From Breoghania sp. L-A4 (lineage in GTDB: Bacteria > Pseudomonadota > Alphaproteobacteria > Rhizobiales > Stappiaceae), in contig NZ_CP031841.1 in NCBI RefSeq assembly GCF_003432385.1, positions 3,883,579 through 3,947,578 on the forward strand: a stretch of 64,000 nucleotides of DNA, read 5' to 3'. The position numbers and the translations under genes were made by a program. Below the pieces are notes generated by a model. That model worked only from the letters and a program-made list of their open reading frames with translations. It did no database searches and was not told the DNA's origin. The stretch's first letter is position 1. Every line of letters starts with the position of its first letter. Below, piece after piece: positions 45,686-53,805 of this stretch.

Positions 45686-47184
45686 CGATCGCGCGGATCC
45701 ATGACCTGGTTCAGGTGGCGGCGAAGGATCGCGGCGGCAGCCTCGCGATCGTCGATCACAACGGGCGCGGGTTTTCGTGGACGGAGTATGCCACCGCGGT
45801 GCGCGAAGCAGCCGACATCCTGTCTTCAAACGGCATTCTTCCCGGCGACCGGGTGATGCTCATCGGCGAGAACTGCACGGCACTTGCGGCCTTCGTCTTT
45901 GCTGCAACCACGGTGAAAGCCGTCGCGATCCCGGTCAACGCCCGCATGAGCGGGCCCGAACTGGCGCGGATTTCAAGCCACGCCGAGCCGCGGTTGACCA
46001 TCTGGACCACCGATGTCTCCGCCGACGCTCAGGCACGCGCGCATGATGCCGGAGCAAGGCCCGTCGAGTGCAGTTTTGGCCGGATCGCCCTGGCGCGGGA
46101 CGTCCCGGCGGACAGTGACGACACCGTCCCGGACGACGTGGCGGTACTGCTCTACACCACCGGCACCACGGGCACGCCGAAAGGCGTCATGCTGACCCAC
46201 GGCAACCTGTTGTTCGCCGGCGCCGCGTCCGCCCGGCTGCGCGGCATGCTGCCCGATGACGTGATCTACGGCGCGCTGCCGCTCACCCATGTTTTCGGCC
46301 TCGCCTCCATGCTGATGGCAAGCGCTCACGTGGGCACGGCGGTTCGACTGGCGCCGCGCTTCAAGGCCGACAAGCTGCTGAGCGCGCTCAAGCATGACGT
46401 GACCCTGTTCCCCGCCGTTCCGCAGATGCACGCGCTGTTGATGCAGCACACGGCAAGCCTTGGCGAGGACCGGCTGACGGGATCGAAACTGCGCTACGTC
46501 TCCTCCGGCGCCGCGCCGCTCGACCCGGCATGGAAACGCAAGGCGGAGCTCTTCTATGGTCTGCCGCTGCAGAACGGCTACGGCATGACCGAATCCACGG
46601 CCGGCGTCAGCAGCACCAGGAATCCCATCGGCTCCCCGGACACCAGCGTCGGCAAGCCGCTTCCCGGCGTCGAGGTGCGCATCGATACGCCCGCCGGCAA
46701 TCAGGACGGCGTGGGCGAGGTGCTCACCCGCGGCCCCCATGTGATGGCCGGTTATTTCCGCAACCCGGAAGAGACCGCCCGCGCGCTCGACAAAGACGGG
46801 TTCCTGCGGACAGGCGATCTCGGCCGCCTGGACGAGGACGGCAACCTGCACATCGTCGGCCGCGCGAAGGAGCTGATCATCCGCTCGGGCTTCAACGTCT
46901 ATCCGCCGGAAGTCGAAGCCGCCTTCAACGACCACCCCGATGTGGTGCAATGCGCGGTTGTCGGCCGCCGCACGGACGACGGCAACGAGGAGGTCCTGGC
47001 GTTTGTGCAATGCGCGGACCCGGACGCGGTCGATCTGGATGACATCCGCGCCTTCGCCAACCAACGGCTGACCAGCTACAAGCGCCCTTCGCGCATCATC
47101 CTCACCACGTCGCTTCCCGCCGCCTCGACCGGGAAGATCCTCAAGCACGCGCTTCTTCAGACGTTTGCCGCGGACCTCGCCTGA
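45682..47184 (+). CDS. acyl-CoA synthetase (AMP-dependent CoA ligase)
   Basis: A 500-residue adenylate-forming ligase that activates a carboxylic acid with ATP and CoA. The core motifs are present: P-loop YTTGTTGTPKGVML near 157-170, the A5 motif NGYGMTES, A7/A8 RTGDLGRLDEDG followed by GRAKELIIRSGFNVYPPEVE, and the A10 lysine in STGKILKHAL near the end. As last gene of the operon it would activate the acid imported by the TRAP system, the role of PimA in pim operons. A perfect hairpin at 47236-47268 follows. Confidence 0.9.
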   Translation: MTIARIHDLVQVAAKDRGGSLAIVDHNGRGFSWTEYATAVREAADILSSNGILPGDRVMLIGENCTALAAFVFAATTVKAVAIPVNARMSGPELARISSHAEPRLTIWTTDVSADAQARAHDAGARPVECSFGRIALARDVPADSDDTVPDDVAVLLYTTGTTGTPKGVMLTHGNLLFAGAASARLRGMLPDDVIYGALPLTHVFGLASMLMASAHVGTAVRLAPRFKADKLLSALKHDVTLFPAVPQMHALLMQHTASLGEDRLTGSKLRYVSSGAAPLDPAWKRKAELFYGLPLQNGYGMTESTAGVSSTRNPIGSPDTSVGKPLPGVEVRIDTPAGNQDGVGEVLTRGPHVMAGYFRNPEETARALDKDGFLRTGDLGRLDEDGNLHIVGRAKELIIRSGFNVYPPEVEAAFNDHPDVVQCAVVGRRTDDGNEEVLAFVQCADPDAVDLDDIRAFANQRLTSYKRPSRIILTTSLPAASTGKILKHALLQTFAADLA

Positions 47185-47235
47185 GCGCACGAAGCACGGC
47201 GCGGGAGCGGTTGCCCGTCCACATCGCAACGCAAT

Positions 47236-47268
47236 ACGGCGGACGATGAGGATCTCATCGTCCGCCGT
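47236..47268. terminator. perfect 15-bp hairpin between convergent genes (bidirectional terminator)
   Basis: ACGGCGGACGATGAG and CTCATCGTCCGCCGT pair completely around a GAT loop. It lies 51 bp after the CoA-ligase stop and 55 bp before the end of the convergent dienelactone hydrolase gene, and is followed by TGTGTTTCC. It is placed to end both transcripts. Confidence 0.75.
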
Positions 47269-47323
47269 TGTGTTTCCGGGCAGCAGCCAGAGCCCCCCAT
47301 GCGGGACCGGCCGCCTCGTGCGG

Positions 47324-48004
47324 TCAGGCCAGGTGCTTGGCGAAGAATTCTTCCGTGCGCGCATGCGCCTGCTCCGCGACATCGGCTACATATTCAGCCG
47401 CACGCGCGTCATTGGCGAAGGCATGCCCGGCCTTGTAGGTGTAGACCTCGAAATCGGGAAGATAGGCCTGGGCTTCCGCCAGCATCTCGGGCGTAACATG
47501 GCTGTCGTTGATGCCGAAGTGGCCCTGCAGCGGCGCCTTGAGCGGGCTGTCGAGATACTGCGGCAGCCGGGTGCCGTAGAACGCCACGGCCGCGCCGATG
47601 TCGAGCTTCTGGGCTGCGCGCAGCGCGAGACCGCCCCCCCAGCAGAATCCGATCACGCCGACCTTGCCGCCCCTGGAGGCGAGCATCTTCGCGGCGGCGT
47701 CCACGTCCATCATCGTCTTGTCGAGATCAGCGGTCAGCATCAGGTCGCGGCCGATCAGTCCCTTGTCGAAAGGCACCACGGTACCCGGCGCTTGCCGGTC
47801 GAACAGCGCGGGAATCGCAACGTCATAGCCCTTGGCGGCGTAACGCGCGGCCACGCCCTTGAGCTGATTGGTGACCCCGAAGATTTCCTGGAGGATCACG
47901 ATGCCGCCGCGGCGCTCGCCGCGCGCGGGCTCCAGCCAGCAATCAAACTCATGGCCGTCGGAGGCGGTGATCCGGATCATGTCTCCCTTGGGCGTGTCGT
48001 TCAT
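47324..48004 (-). CDS. dienelactone hydrolase-family protein
   Basis: A 226-residue alpha/beta hydrolase with start MNDTPKGDMIRITASDGHE at 48004. The catalytic triad is readable: Cys in VIGFCWGGGLALRA, Asp in HFGINDSHVTPE and His in YKAGHAFAND. An early Glu is in ILQEIFGVT, as in true dienelactone hydrolases that use a Cys-Asp-His triad gated by Glu. It opens dienelactones in chloroaromatic breakdown, or related lactones. It is the last gene downstream of the TAXI-TRAP importer on the same strand, so it may act on the imported compound. Confidence 0.85.
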   Translation of the reverse strand: MNDTPKGDMIRITASDGHEFDCWLEPARGERRGGIVILQEIFGVTNQLKGVAARYAAKGYDVAIPALFDRQAPGTVVPFDKGLIGRDLMLTADLDKTMMDVDAAAKMLASRGGKVGVIGFCWGGGLALRAAQKLDIGAAVAFYGTRLPQYLDSPLKAPLQGHFGINDSHVTPEMLAEAQAYLPDFEVYTYKAGHAFANDARAAEYVADVAEQAHARTEEFFAKHLA

Positions 48005-48033
48005 GAGGCTACCTGTCTTTGTTGCACGGTATC

Positions 48034-48059
48034 GGGCTGCCCGCGACCGCGGGCAGCCC
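48034..48059 (-). promoter_or_regulatory. stem-loop after the TAXI receptor gene
   Basis: GGGCTGCCCGC and GCGGGCAGCCC form a perfect 11-bp stem with a four-base loop, seven bases past the receptor stop and 29 bp before the hydrolase gene. It has no T-run. It fits the recurrent post-receptor hairpin pattern of this window and could reduce read-through into the hydrolase gene. Confidence 0.65.
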
Positions 48060-48066
48060 CGGTGGA

Positions 48067-49038
48067 TCATTCGCCGACGGTGATTCCGGCCTCTTCGTAG
48101 TACTTCAGCGCGCCGGGGTGATAGGGCACACCGTTGGCCGGCGCCATCTTCTCGGGCTTGGCGTTTCCGAAAGCGCCAAAGCTCGCCTTCAGCGCATCAT
48201 TGTTCTCGGCAACGATCTTGGTCATCTTGTAAACCAGCTCATCCGAGGCATTGACGCTCGTCAGCATCATCCACGGAACCTGCATGATGTTGGCGGGCTG
48301 CTTCAGGCCCGGAATCTTTTCGTTGGCCTTCATGGCAATGATGTTGCCGGCGGGCAGAAACTTCTTGAACGCAGCCACGCCTTCGGGCGAGTCGTCCAGC
48401 GAGACATACTGCAGACCACCGCTGCCGGAGAGCTTGGCCTCGACCTGCTTGCCTGCGCCATTGTTGAGGCTGACGAGCGCGACGTCCACAAGCCCGTCAC
48501 CGAGCGCGTTGATGCCGGCGACAAAGCTCGACACAGGGACCTTCTGGAAGTCGTCATAGGTCATGCCGCCGTTGGCCAGGCCGCCGCCGATGTAATAGGG
48601 AATGATCGTGGACTTGGTGTATTCCGAAGCTATCTTGAGTTCCGAGGCCTTTGCCTTGAGGTCCGCGACGGTCAGGATCCCGCTGTCGGCACGCACCATG
48701 ATGCCGGTCGTCAACGGGAACATCACGCCAACGAGCCGCAGGTTCGGGTGCGCGCGGTCATAGTTGCCGGTGCCGGTCAGCGCGAATTCCGCCTCGACGC
48801 CGTTGGAGAAGCCGAAATCGACCTCGCCGTTGTCGATCAGCGGCAGATAGCCGACGAGCGGCTGCGTGCGGGCCGTAATCCCGTGGTCATTGGCCACCTT
48901 GGCAATGGCCTGTCCGGAGTTGTAGGCAAGCGATCCCTGCGCGCCGGTCGCGATGGAGACGACCTGCGCCGAGGCCATGCCGGTTGTCATCAGGCCGCCG
49001 AGCAGGCCGCCGATCAGTAGTTTCGTGACATGTTTCAT
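48067..49038 (-). CDS. TRAP transporter solute receptor, TAXI family
   Basis: A 323-residue periplasmic receptor. It has a Sec signal (MKHVTKLLIGGLLGGLMTTGMASAQ, cleavage near 25), then VVSIATGAQGSLAYNSGQAIAK, which is the TAXI-family opening. Later blocks are VDFGFSNGVEAEFALTG and YDDFQKVPVSSFVAGINALG. TAXI receptors pair with fused 4TM/12TM permeases, and such a gene lies 23 bp upstream in the same operon. The ligand is unknown. Confidence 0.87.
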   Translation of the reverse strand: MKHVTKLLIGGLLGGLMTTGMASAQVVSIATGAQGSLAYNSGQAIAKVANDHGITARTQPLVGYLPLIDNGEVDFGFSNGVEAEFALTGTGNYDRAHPNLRLVGVMFPLTTGIMVRADSGILTVADLKAKASELKIASEYTKSTIIPYYIGGGLANGGMTYDDFQKVPVSSFVAGINALGDGLVDVALVSLNNGAGKQVEAKLSGSGGLQYVSLDDSPEGVAAFKKFLPAGNIIAMKANEKIPGLKQPANIMQVPWMMLTSVNASDELVYKMTKIVAENNDALKASFGAFGNAKPEKMAPANGVPYHPGALKYYEEAGITVGE

Positions 49039-49061
49039 GAGAATTCCTCCCTTGGTTTTCG

Positions 49062-51065
49062 TTAGTTGACTTGTTTCTTGTGTGCGCTACCGCGCTTGAG
49101 AACGAACAATCCGATCGTCAGCATCACGACCGCGACCGTGCAGGCGGGATGCAACAACTCGAGCTCTTCGGGCAGATAGCTGATCGGCAGGGCGCCGAAA
49201 CCCAGAACGCCGACGACAACGCGCAGCCCAAGGCCGAGCCGCTCGTGCAGATACCCCACCATGGCCGCGCTGATCGCCGCGATTCCGACAGCGGACATCG
49301 CCGCGGCGGCGATGATCTCGACAAGGCTTCCCTCCAGCAGGAGCGCCGGCGAGCCCACGAAAATGAACGGAATGATGTAGGCGGCCCAGCCGATCCGCAT
49401 CGCCGCGAGCCCCGTTCCCAGAGGATCGGCCTTGGTGATCGTCGCCGCGGCAAAGGCGGCGAGCGCCACCGGCGGGGTGATCATCGACATCATGCCGAAA
49501 TACAGAATGAAGAGATGCGCGGCGATAGGAGGGATCCCGGCTTGCACGAGCGACGGGGCGACCAGCGCGGCGAGCAGCACATAGACGCCTGACGTCGGCA
49601 TTCCCATGCCCAGAATGGTGCAGATGATCGCCGAGGTCGCCAGCAGCAGGAACACGTTCTCACCAATCGAATTGACCAGCATCAGCGTCAGGGCGAAGCC
49701 GAGACCGGTGATGTTGAGAATTCCGATCACAAAGCCCGCGGCCGCCACAATGAGGATCAAATCGACCATCGATATGCCCGTGTCCACGAACACGTGACGC
49801 AGGGTCTTGAACGACAGCCTGTCGCCGCGATAGCCGCGCGCAAAACCAACGACCACGATGGCGATGGACGCCAGAAGAGCGGAGTCCTCGGGATCAAGGC
49901 GCCACCAGAACAGCGCGCCGAGCAGCACACCGAACGGAATGAGGAAATGCCAGCCCGCCAGCATGACCTCGCCGACGCTCATCAGCTCTTCGTCGGGCTG
50001 CGCAACATTGTCCCGGCCGGCGATCAGATCGACCTGCACGAACACCGACACGTAGTAGAGCAGCGCCGGAACAAGCGCAGCGCCCGCCACCGTCATGTAG
50101 GAGATATCGAGAAATTCGGCCATCAGGAACGCGGCCGCGCCCATGATCGGCGGCATGAGCTGCCCGCCGGTCGAGGCGACCGCTTCCACCGCGCCCGCAT
50201 CGGTTTTGGAATAGCCGCCGCGCTGCATGAGCGGGATCGTCACCACGCCGGTGGTCACCACGTTGGAGACGGCGGAGCCTGAAATCGAGCCAAAGAGCGC
50301 GGAGCCCATCACCGCGATCTTGGCGCTGCCGCCGCGCGTGCGGCCGGTCGCGGCCATCGCCAGATCGGTGAAGAACGTGCCGCCGCCGGCGGCGAAGAGA
50401 AGCTTGCCGAAGAAGACGAACAGCAGGACGATGACGGTGCCGACCCGCAGCGGCGTCGAGAAGACCGCGGACGGATCAAAGCCCACATATTGCACCAGCC
50501 GGACCGGGCTCAGTTCCTTGCCGATCAGGGCGCCGGGAATCTTGTCGGCGAAAAGCGAGTAGACGAGGAACACCGCGACGATGATGAAGAGCGTCAATCC
50601 GGCGCGACGGCGGATTCCCTCCATCACCCCGATGGTCACGACGCTGCCGATCACGGTGATCTGCCAGGGCCGGTAGAATTGCTCGGTCAACAGCCACGAG
50701 AAATCCCAGGCCGCATACATCAGCACCACGAAACACGTCAGGGCGATGGCCGCATCGAGCAGCCCGAGCTGTGTCTTTTCCTGTCCCTTCCAGCCGAAAC
50801 GCAGGAAGCAGATCGTCAGGGCGAGGCCGAGTTGCAGCGCCAGATATTGTTCAACGAGAATCGCGAAACCGAGCCGGGTGGGAGTCTCGATGTTCCAGAG
50901 AATACAGGCGACGGACATGAGCGTCGCCAGAACGGCGACAAGGCCGTTCACCAGTGAACCATTGTGTGCAGAGCCGCGCATTTCCACCCTCGCTCGCCGA
51001 TTGTTCTTGGCTTTTTGCTGTTCGGCAGCCTTCCCCGTCTCGCCGCCCGAGATCGATGCGGACAT
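49062..51065 (-). CDS. TRAP transporter fused permease (DctQM-type, TAXI-associated)
   Basis: A 667-residue membrane protein with start MSASISGGETGKAAEQQ at 51065. About four helices (residues ~50-190) correspond to the small subunit. A DctM-like core follows: FGSISGSAVSNVVTTGVVTI, GGQLMPPIMGAAAFLMAEF and MSMITPPVALAAFAAATI. A last C-terminal group of helices ends in RGSAHKKQVN. The first ~40 residues are soluble and charged. It performs uptake with the TAXI receptor. It is divergent from the LysR gene across a 115-bp gap with a 9-bp dyad. Confidence 0.88.
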   Translation of the reverse strand: MSASISGGETGKAAEQQKAKNNRRARVEMRGSAHNGSLVNGLVAVLATLMSVACILWNIETPTRLGFAILVEQYLALQLGLALTICFLRFGWKGQEKTQLGLLDAAIALTCFVVLMYAAWDFSWLLTEQFYRPWQITVIGSVVTIGVMEGIRRRAGLTLFIIVAVFLVYSLFADKIPGALIGKELSPVRLVQYVGFDPSAVFSTPLRVGTVIVLLFVFFGKLLFAAGGGTFFTDLAMAATGRTRGGSAKIAVMGSALFGSISGSAVSNVVTTGVVTIPLMQRGGYSKTDAGAVEAVASTGGQLMPPIMGAAAFLMAEFLDISYMTVAGAALVPALLYYVSVFVQVDLIAGRDNVAQPDEELMSVGEVMLAGWHFLIPFGVLLGALFWWRLDPEDSALLASIAIVVVGFARGYRGDRLSFKTLRHVFVDTGISMVDLILIVAAAGFVIGILNITGLGFALTLMLVNSIGENVFLLLATSAIICTILGMGMPTSGVYVLLAALVAPSLVQAGIPPIAAHLFILYFGMMSMITPPVALAAFAAATITKADPLGTGLAAMRIGWAAYIIPFIFVGSPALLLEGSLVEIIAAAAMSAVGIAAISAAMVGYLHERLGLGLRVVVGVLGFGALPISYLPEELELLHPACTVAVVMLTIGLFVLKRGSAHKKQVN

Positions 51066-51145
51066 CGATCCTCCTCCTGGCGGCAAGAGACGCTCGAACG
51101 TTAATCAGACGAATTACATTATGCAAATTCATGTTCGTGTTCTAA

Positions 51146-51166
51146 AACATCATCAGAGATGATGTT
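51146..51166. promoter_or_regulatory. AACATCATC-AGA-GATGATGTT dyad, likely LysR operator
   Basis: A perfect 9-bp inverted repeat with a three-base centre, 14 bp upstream of the LysR ATG and in front of the divergent TRAP operon. It contains the T-N11-A arrangement usual for LysR binding. It is AT-rich compared with its surroundings. It probably mediates autoregulation and activation of the importer operon. Confidence 0.65.
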
Positions 51167-51180
51167 GGGACGTTTCAAGC

Positions 51181-52086
51181 ATGAACCTGCACACATTCGA
51201 CATGAACCTCTTTGTTGTCTTCCACACGCTCATGGCCGAACGCAGTGTGACACGAACGGGCGAGCGCCTTGGCAGAACCCAGTCCGCCATTTCCAACTCG
51301 TTGAAACGGCTGCGCGAATTGTTCCACGATCCGCTCTATGTACGCACGCCGCACGGACTGGCGCCGACACCGCGGGCACTCGAGCTGCACAAGTCGGTCG
51401 CCGAGATCATCCGGCTTTCCCAGGACTGCCTCTACCAGGAAGCCGATTTCTCGCCGGAAACCGCCAACGTCCGCTTCGTGATCGGCGCTCCCGACCGCCT
51501 GAGCCTCCCGGTCATCCTGCCGTTTCTCGAGGATATTCGGAACACCGCCCCCGGCATATCGATTGATCTGAGAACAACGGACCGCGGCCACGCCATCCAG
51601 TTGATCGAGGATCAGGAGATCGACGTCGCGCTGGGCTGGTTCGACCAGCTGCCGCCAACGATCAACCGCCACTACGCCAACACCGAAGCCTTCACCTGCC
51701 TGTGCCGCAGGGATCATCCGATCCTCAACCAGTCGGAGCCCGCAAGTATCGAGATGATCCTGTCGTTCCCGCATCTGGTCGTCAGCTCGAGCGGCGACCG
51801 CCAGGCGGCCTTCGACGCAATCCTGAAACGCGAGGGCCTGACGCGCCGGTCGGCCATGTCGCTGACCAATTTCACGATGGCACCCAACCTGCTCCAGCGC
51901 AGCGACATGATCGGCGTGTTTACGAAACGCACGGCCGACTATTTCGCCTCCCATTTCGGTCTGGCGACCTATCCGGTGCCGATGGAAATGGAAGCGATCT
52001 CGCACGACCTCATCTGGCACCGGCGGTTCGACACCGACCCGAAACACATGTGGCTTCGCCAGAAGATGCTCGCGGCCTGCAGCTGA
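51181..52086 (+). CDS. LysR-family transcriptional regulator
   Basis: A 301-residue regulator of the NodD/PcpR-like branch: opening NLHTFDMNLFVVFHTLMAER, recognition helix TGERLGRTQSAISNSLKRLR and DPLYVRTPHGLAPTPRALEL. The effector domain is full length (FVIGAPDRLSLPVILPFLED to YFASHFGLATYPVPMEMEA). It is divergent from the TAXI-TRAP and dienelactone hydrolase operon, which it probably controls. A dispersed palindromic repeat follows 41 bp after the stop. Confidence 0.87.
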   Translation: MNLHTFDMNLFVVFHTLMAERSVTRTGERLGRTQSAISNSLKRLRELFHDPLYVRTPHGLAPTPRALELHKSVAEIIRLSQDCLYQEADFSPETANVRFVIGAPDRLSLPVILPFLEDIRNTAPGISIDLRTTDRGHAIQLIEDQEIDVALGWFDQLPPTINRHYANTEAFTCLCRRDHPILNQSEPASIEMILSFPHLVVSSSGDRQAAFDAILKREGLTRRSAMSLTNFTMAPNLLQRSDMIGVFTKRTADYFASHFGLATYPVPMEMEAISHDLIWHRRFDTDPKHMWLRQKMLAACS

Positions 52087-52126
52087 GGCGCGCGCCTCAA
52101 GAGACGGCGGCCCTTGCGAACAAGGG

Positions 52127-52254
52127 GCCGATCCTTCGAGACGCCGTCTTCGGCGGCTCCTCAGGACGACGTTGAGCGAGTAGTGATTTCATAAAAATAT
52201 CAACACGATAACGTCATCCTGAGGAGGCCCGAAGGGCCGTCTCGAAGGATCGGC
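52127..52254. repeat. 128-bp intergenic palindromic element (RIME-like)
   Basis: Two inverted halves: GCCGATCCTTCGAGACG (52127-52143) pairs with 52238-52254, and CTCCTCAGGACGACGTT (52157-52173) pairs nearly perfectly with 52210-52226. Each half has its own small hairpin (GCCG-TCTT-CGGC and GGCCCGAAGGGCC). The core words TCCTTCGAGACG and CTCCTCAGGATGACG are familiar from dispersed intergenic palindromes of rhizobial genomes. It lies between LysR and the convergent livF-type gene and may act as a terminator or mRNA stabiliser. Confidence 0.65.
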
Positions 52255-52327
52255 GCCAAATTCGGATGGCACCTGGTTCAGGCGTCCGCAGCCAAGGTGC
52301 GACTCGCGAACACTTGGAAATCCGGAA

Positions 52328-53056
52328 TCACTCCACCACCTCCTCCTCAATGTGGCCGCCGAGGAACAGGCGTCCGACACGCGGATCCGCCAGGAGCTTG
52401 TCGGCGCGGTCGTGCATGCGCGTCTGGCCCAGCTCAAGCACCAGCCCGTAGTCGGACATCGCAAGCGCAGCCTTGGCGTTCTGCTCGACCATCAGGATGG
52501 TGACGCCCTGGTCGCGCAGCCTGATCAAGGTCCGGAACACTTCCTGCACCAGGTTCGGCGACAGGCCGATCGACGGTTCGTCGATCAGGATCAGCTTCGG
52601 ATCGAGCAGCAGCGCGCGGGCGACCTCGAGCTGCTTCTGCTGGCCGCCCGACAGTTCGATCGCCTTGCGGTCCTTGTGCTCCTTGAGCATCGGGAACTGG
52701 TCCATGACGATCCCGATCCGGTCGCGCAGCTTCGTCTGGTCGCGGGCCGTGATCCCGCCGAGTTCGAGGTTGTGATAGACCGAGAGCTGGGGGACGATGT
52801 TGCGTCCCTGCGGCACATAGGTGACGCCGCGCGCGATCATCTCGCGCGGCTTGAGCCCCGTCACGGCCTGCCCGTCGAGCAGGACCTCTCCCGAACTGAT
52901 ATTCAGCAGGCCGAAGATCGCCTTGAACACGGTCGACTTGCCGGCGCCGTTGGGGCCGATCACCGTGGTGATCGAGGCCTTCGGGATCTCGAAGCTGACC
53001 CCGTTGAGGATGGTGATCTTGCCGTAGCCGCCATAAAGGTCTTTCAGTTCCAGCAT
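52328..53056 (-). CDS. ABC transporter ATP-binding protein, LivF family
   Basis: A 242-residue ATPase. Walker A is GPNGAGKST at ~33-41, the signature is LSGGQQKQLEVARALLL, and Walker B is LILIDEPSIGLSPNL. The LivF-type Q-loop region is VPQGRNIVPQLSV. It is the last gene of the second Liv operon and begins three bases after the LivG-type stop. With LivG it energises the LivH/LivM channel. Confidence 0.9.
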   Translation of the reverse strand: MLELKDLYGGYGKITILNGVSFEIPKASITTVIGPNGAGKSTVFKAIFGLLNISSGEVLLDGQAVTGLKPREMIARGVTYVPQGRNIVPQLSVYHNLELGGITARDQTKLRDRIGIVMDQFPMLKEHKDRKAIELSGGQQKQLEVARALLLDPKLILIDEPSIGLSPNLVQEVFRTLIRLRDQGVTILMVEQNAKAALAMSDYGLVLELGQTRMHDRADKLLADPRVGRLFLGGHIEEEVVE

Positions 53057-53059
53057 GGT

Positions 53060-53805
53060 TCAGCCCCCAAGATACGCATCGATGACCTGCTGATTGGCGC
53101 GCACCTCCTCGGGCCTGCCTTCGGCGATGATCGCGCCCTCGGCCAGCACGATGATGTGGGTGCACAGCGACATGACGAATTCCATATTGTGCTCGATGAC
53201 CACGAAGGTGCTGCCGTGTTCGCGGTTGTAGGTGAGCAGGCGGTCCTTGAGGTTGGCCAGCATCGTGAGATTCACGCCCCCGCGGGCTCGTCGAGCAGCA
53301 CCAGGTCCGGCCCGGCCATGAAGGCCATCGCGGCGTCGAGCAGTTTCTGCTGGCCGTAGGACAACGATCCGGCCGTCTCATTGCGCAAATGGCCGAGCCG
53401 GAAGAACGCGATCAACTGGTCGGCCGCATCGGTTAGCCCGGCATCAGGCGCGCCGAACAGCCGCGACAGCATGGTGCCGTGGTGCTCCTGACCGGCCAGG
53501 ATGATGTTGTCGAGCACCGTCATCTCGGGGAACACCGAGAGCTGCTGGAACGTGCGCCCGACACCGAGCTTGTTGAGATCGCACGCGCGCATGCCCGCCA
53601 CCGGGCGGCCGTTGACGAAGACCTCGCCCTGATTGGGCTTGAGCTGGCCAAGCACGCAGTTGAACAGCGTCGACTTGCCCGAGCCGTTGGGCCCGATCAG
53701 TCCCAGGATCTCGCCCCTGCGAACGTCGAAGCTGACGTCACGCACGGCGTGAATGCCGCCGAAGGATTTCGAGATGTTGCGCACGGAAAGAACGACGTCG
53801 CTCAT
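53060..53805 (-). CDS. ABC transporter ATP-binding protein, LivG family (one apparent frameshift)
   Basis: About 248 residues from [17 protein letters not shown] at 53805. Walker A is GPNGSGKST, the signature [14 protein letters not shown] is intact, and Walker B is LVLLDEPAG. The frame then breaks in the C run 53277-53281. The next frame resumes with [26 protein letters not shown] (switch His) and the LivG-type end [11 protein letters not shown]. Restoring one C gives [11 protein letters not shown], the usual text. It overlaps the LivM gene start region by four bases. Confidence 0.87.

Noticed and set aside
51181-52086. Nodulation regulator nodD
   Set aside because: Only the general LysR branch is similar; there are no nod genes or nod-box-like sequences nearby, and the divergent partner is a TRAP importer.
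1756-53281. Programmed ribosomal frameshifting as explanation of the split genes
   Set aside because: The sites have no common slippery heptamer or downstream structure, differ in strand and family, and affect genes not known to be recoded; a one-base loss in GC runs explains all of them.
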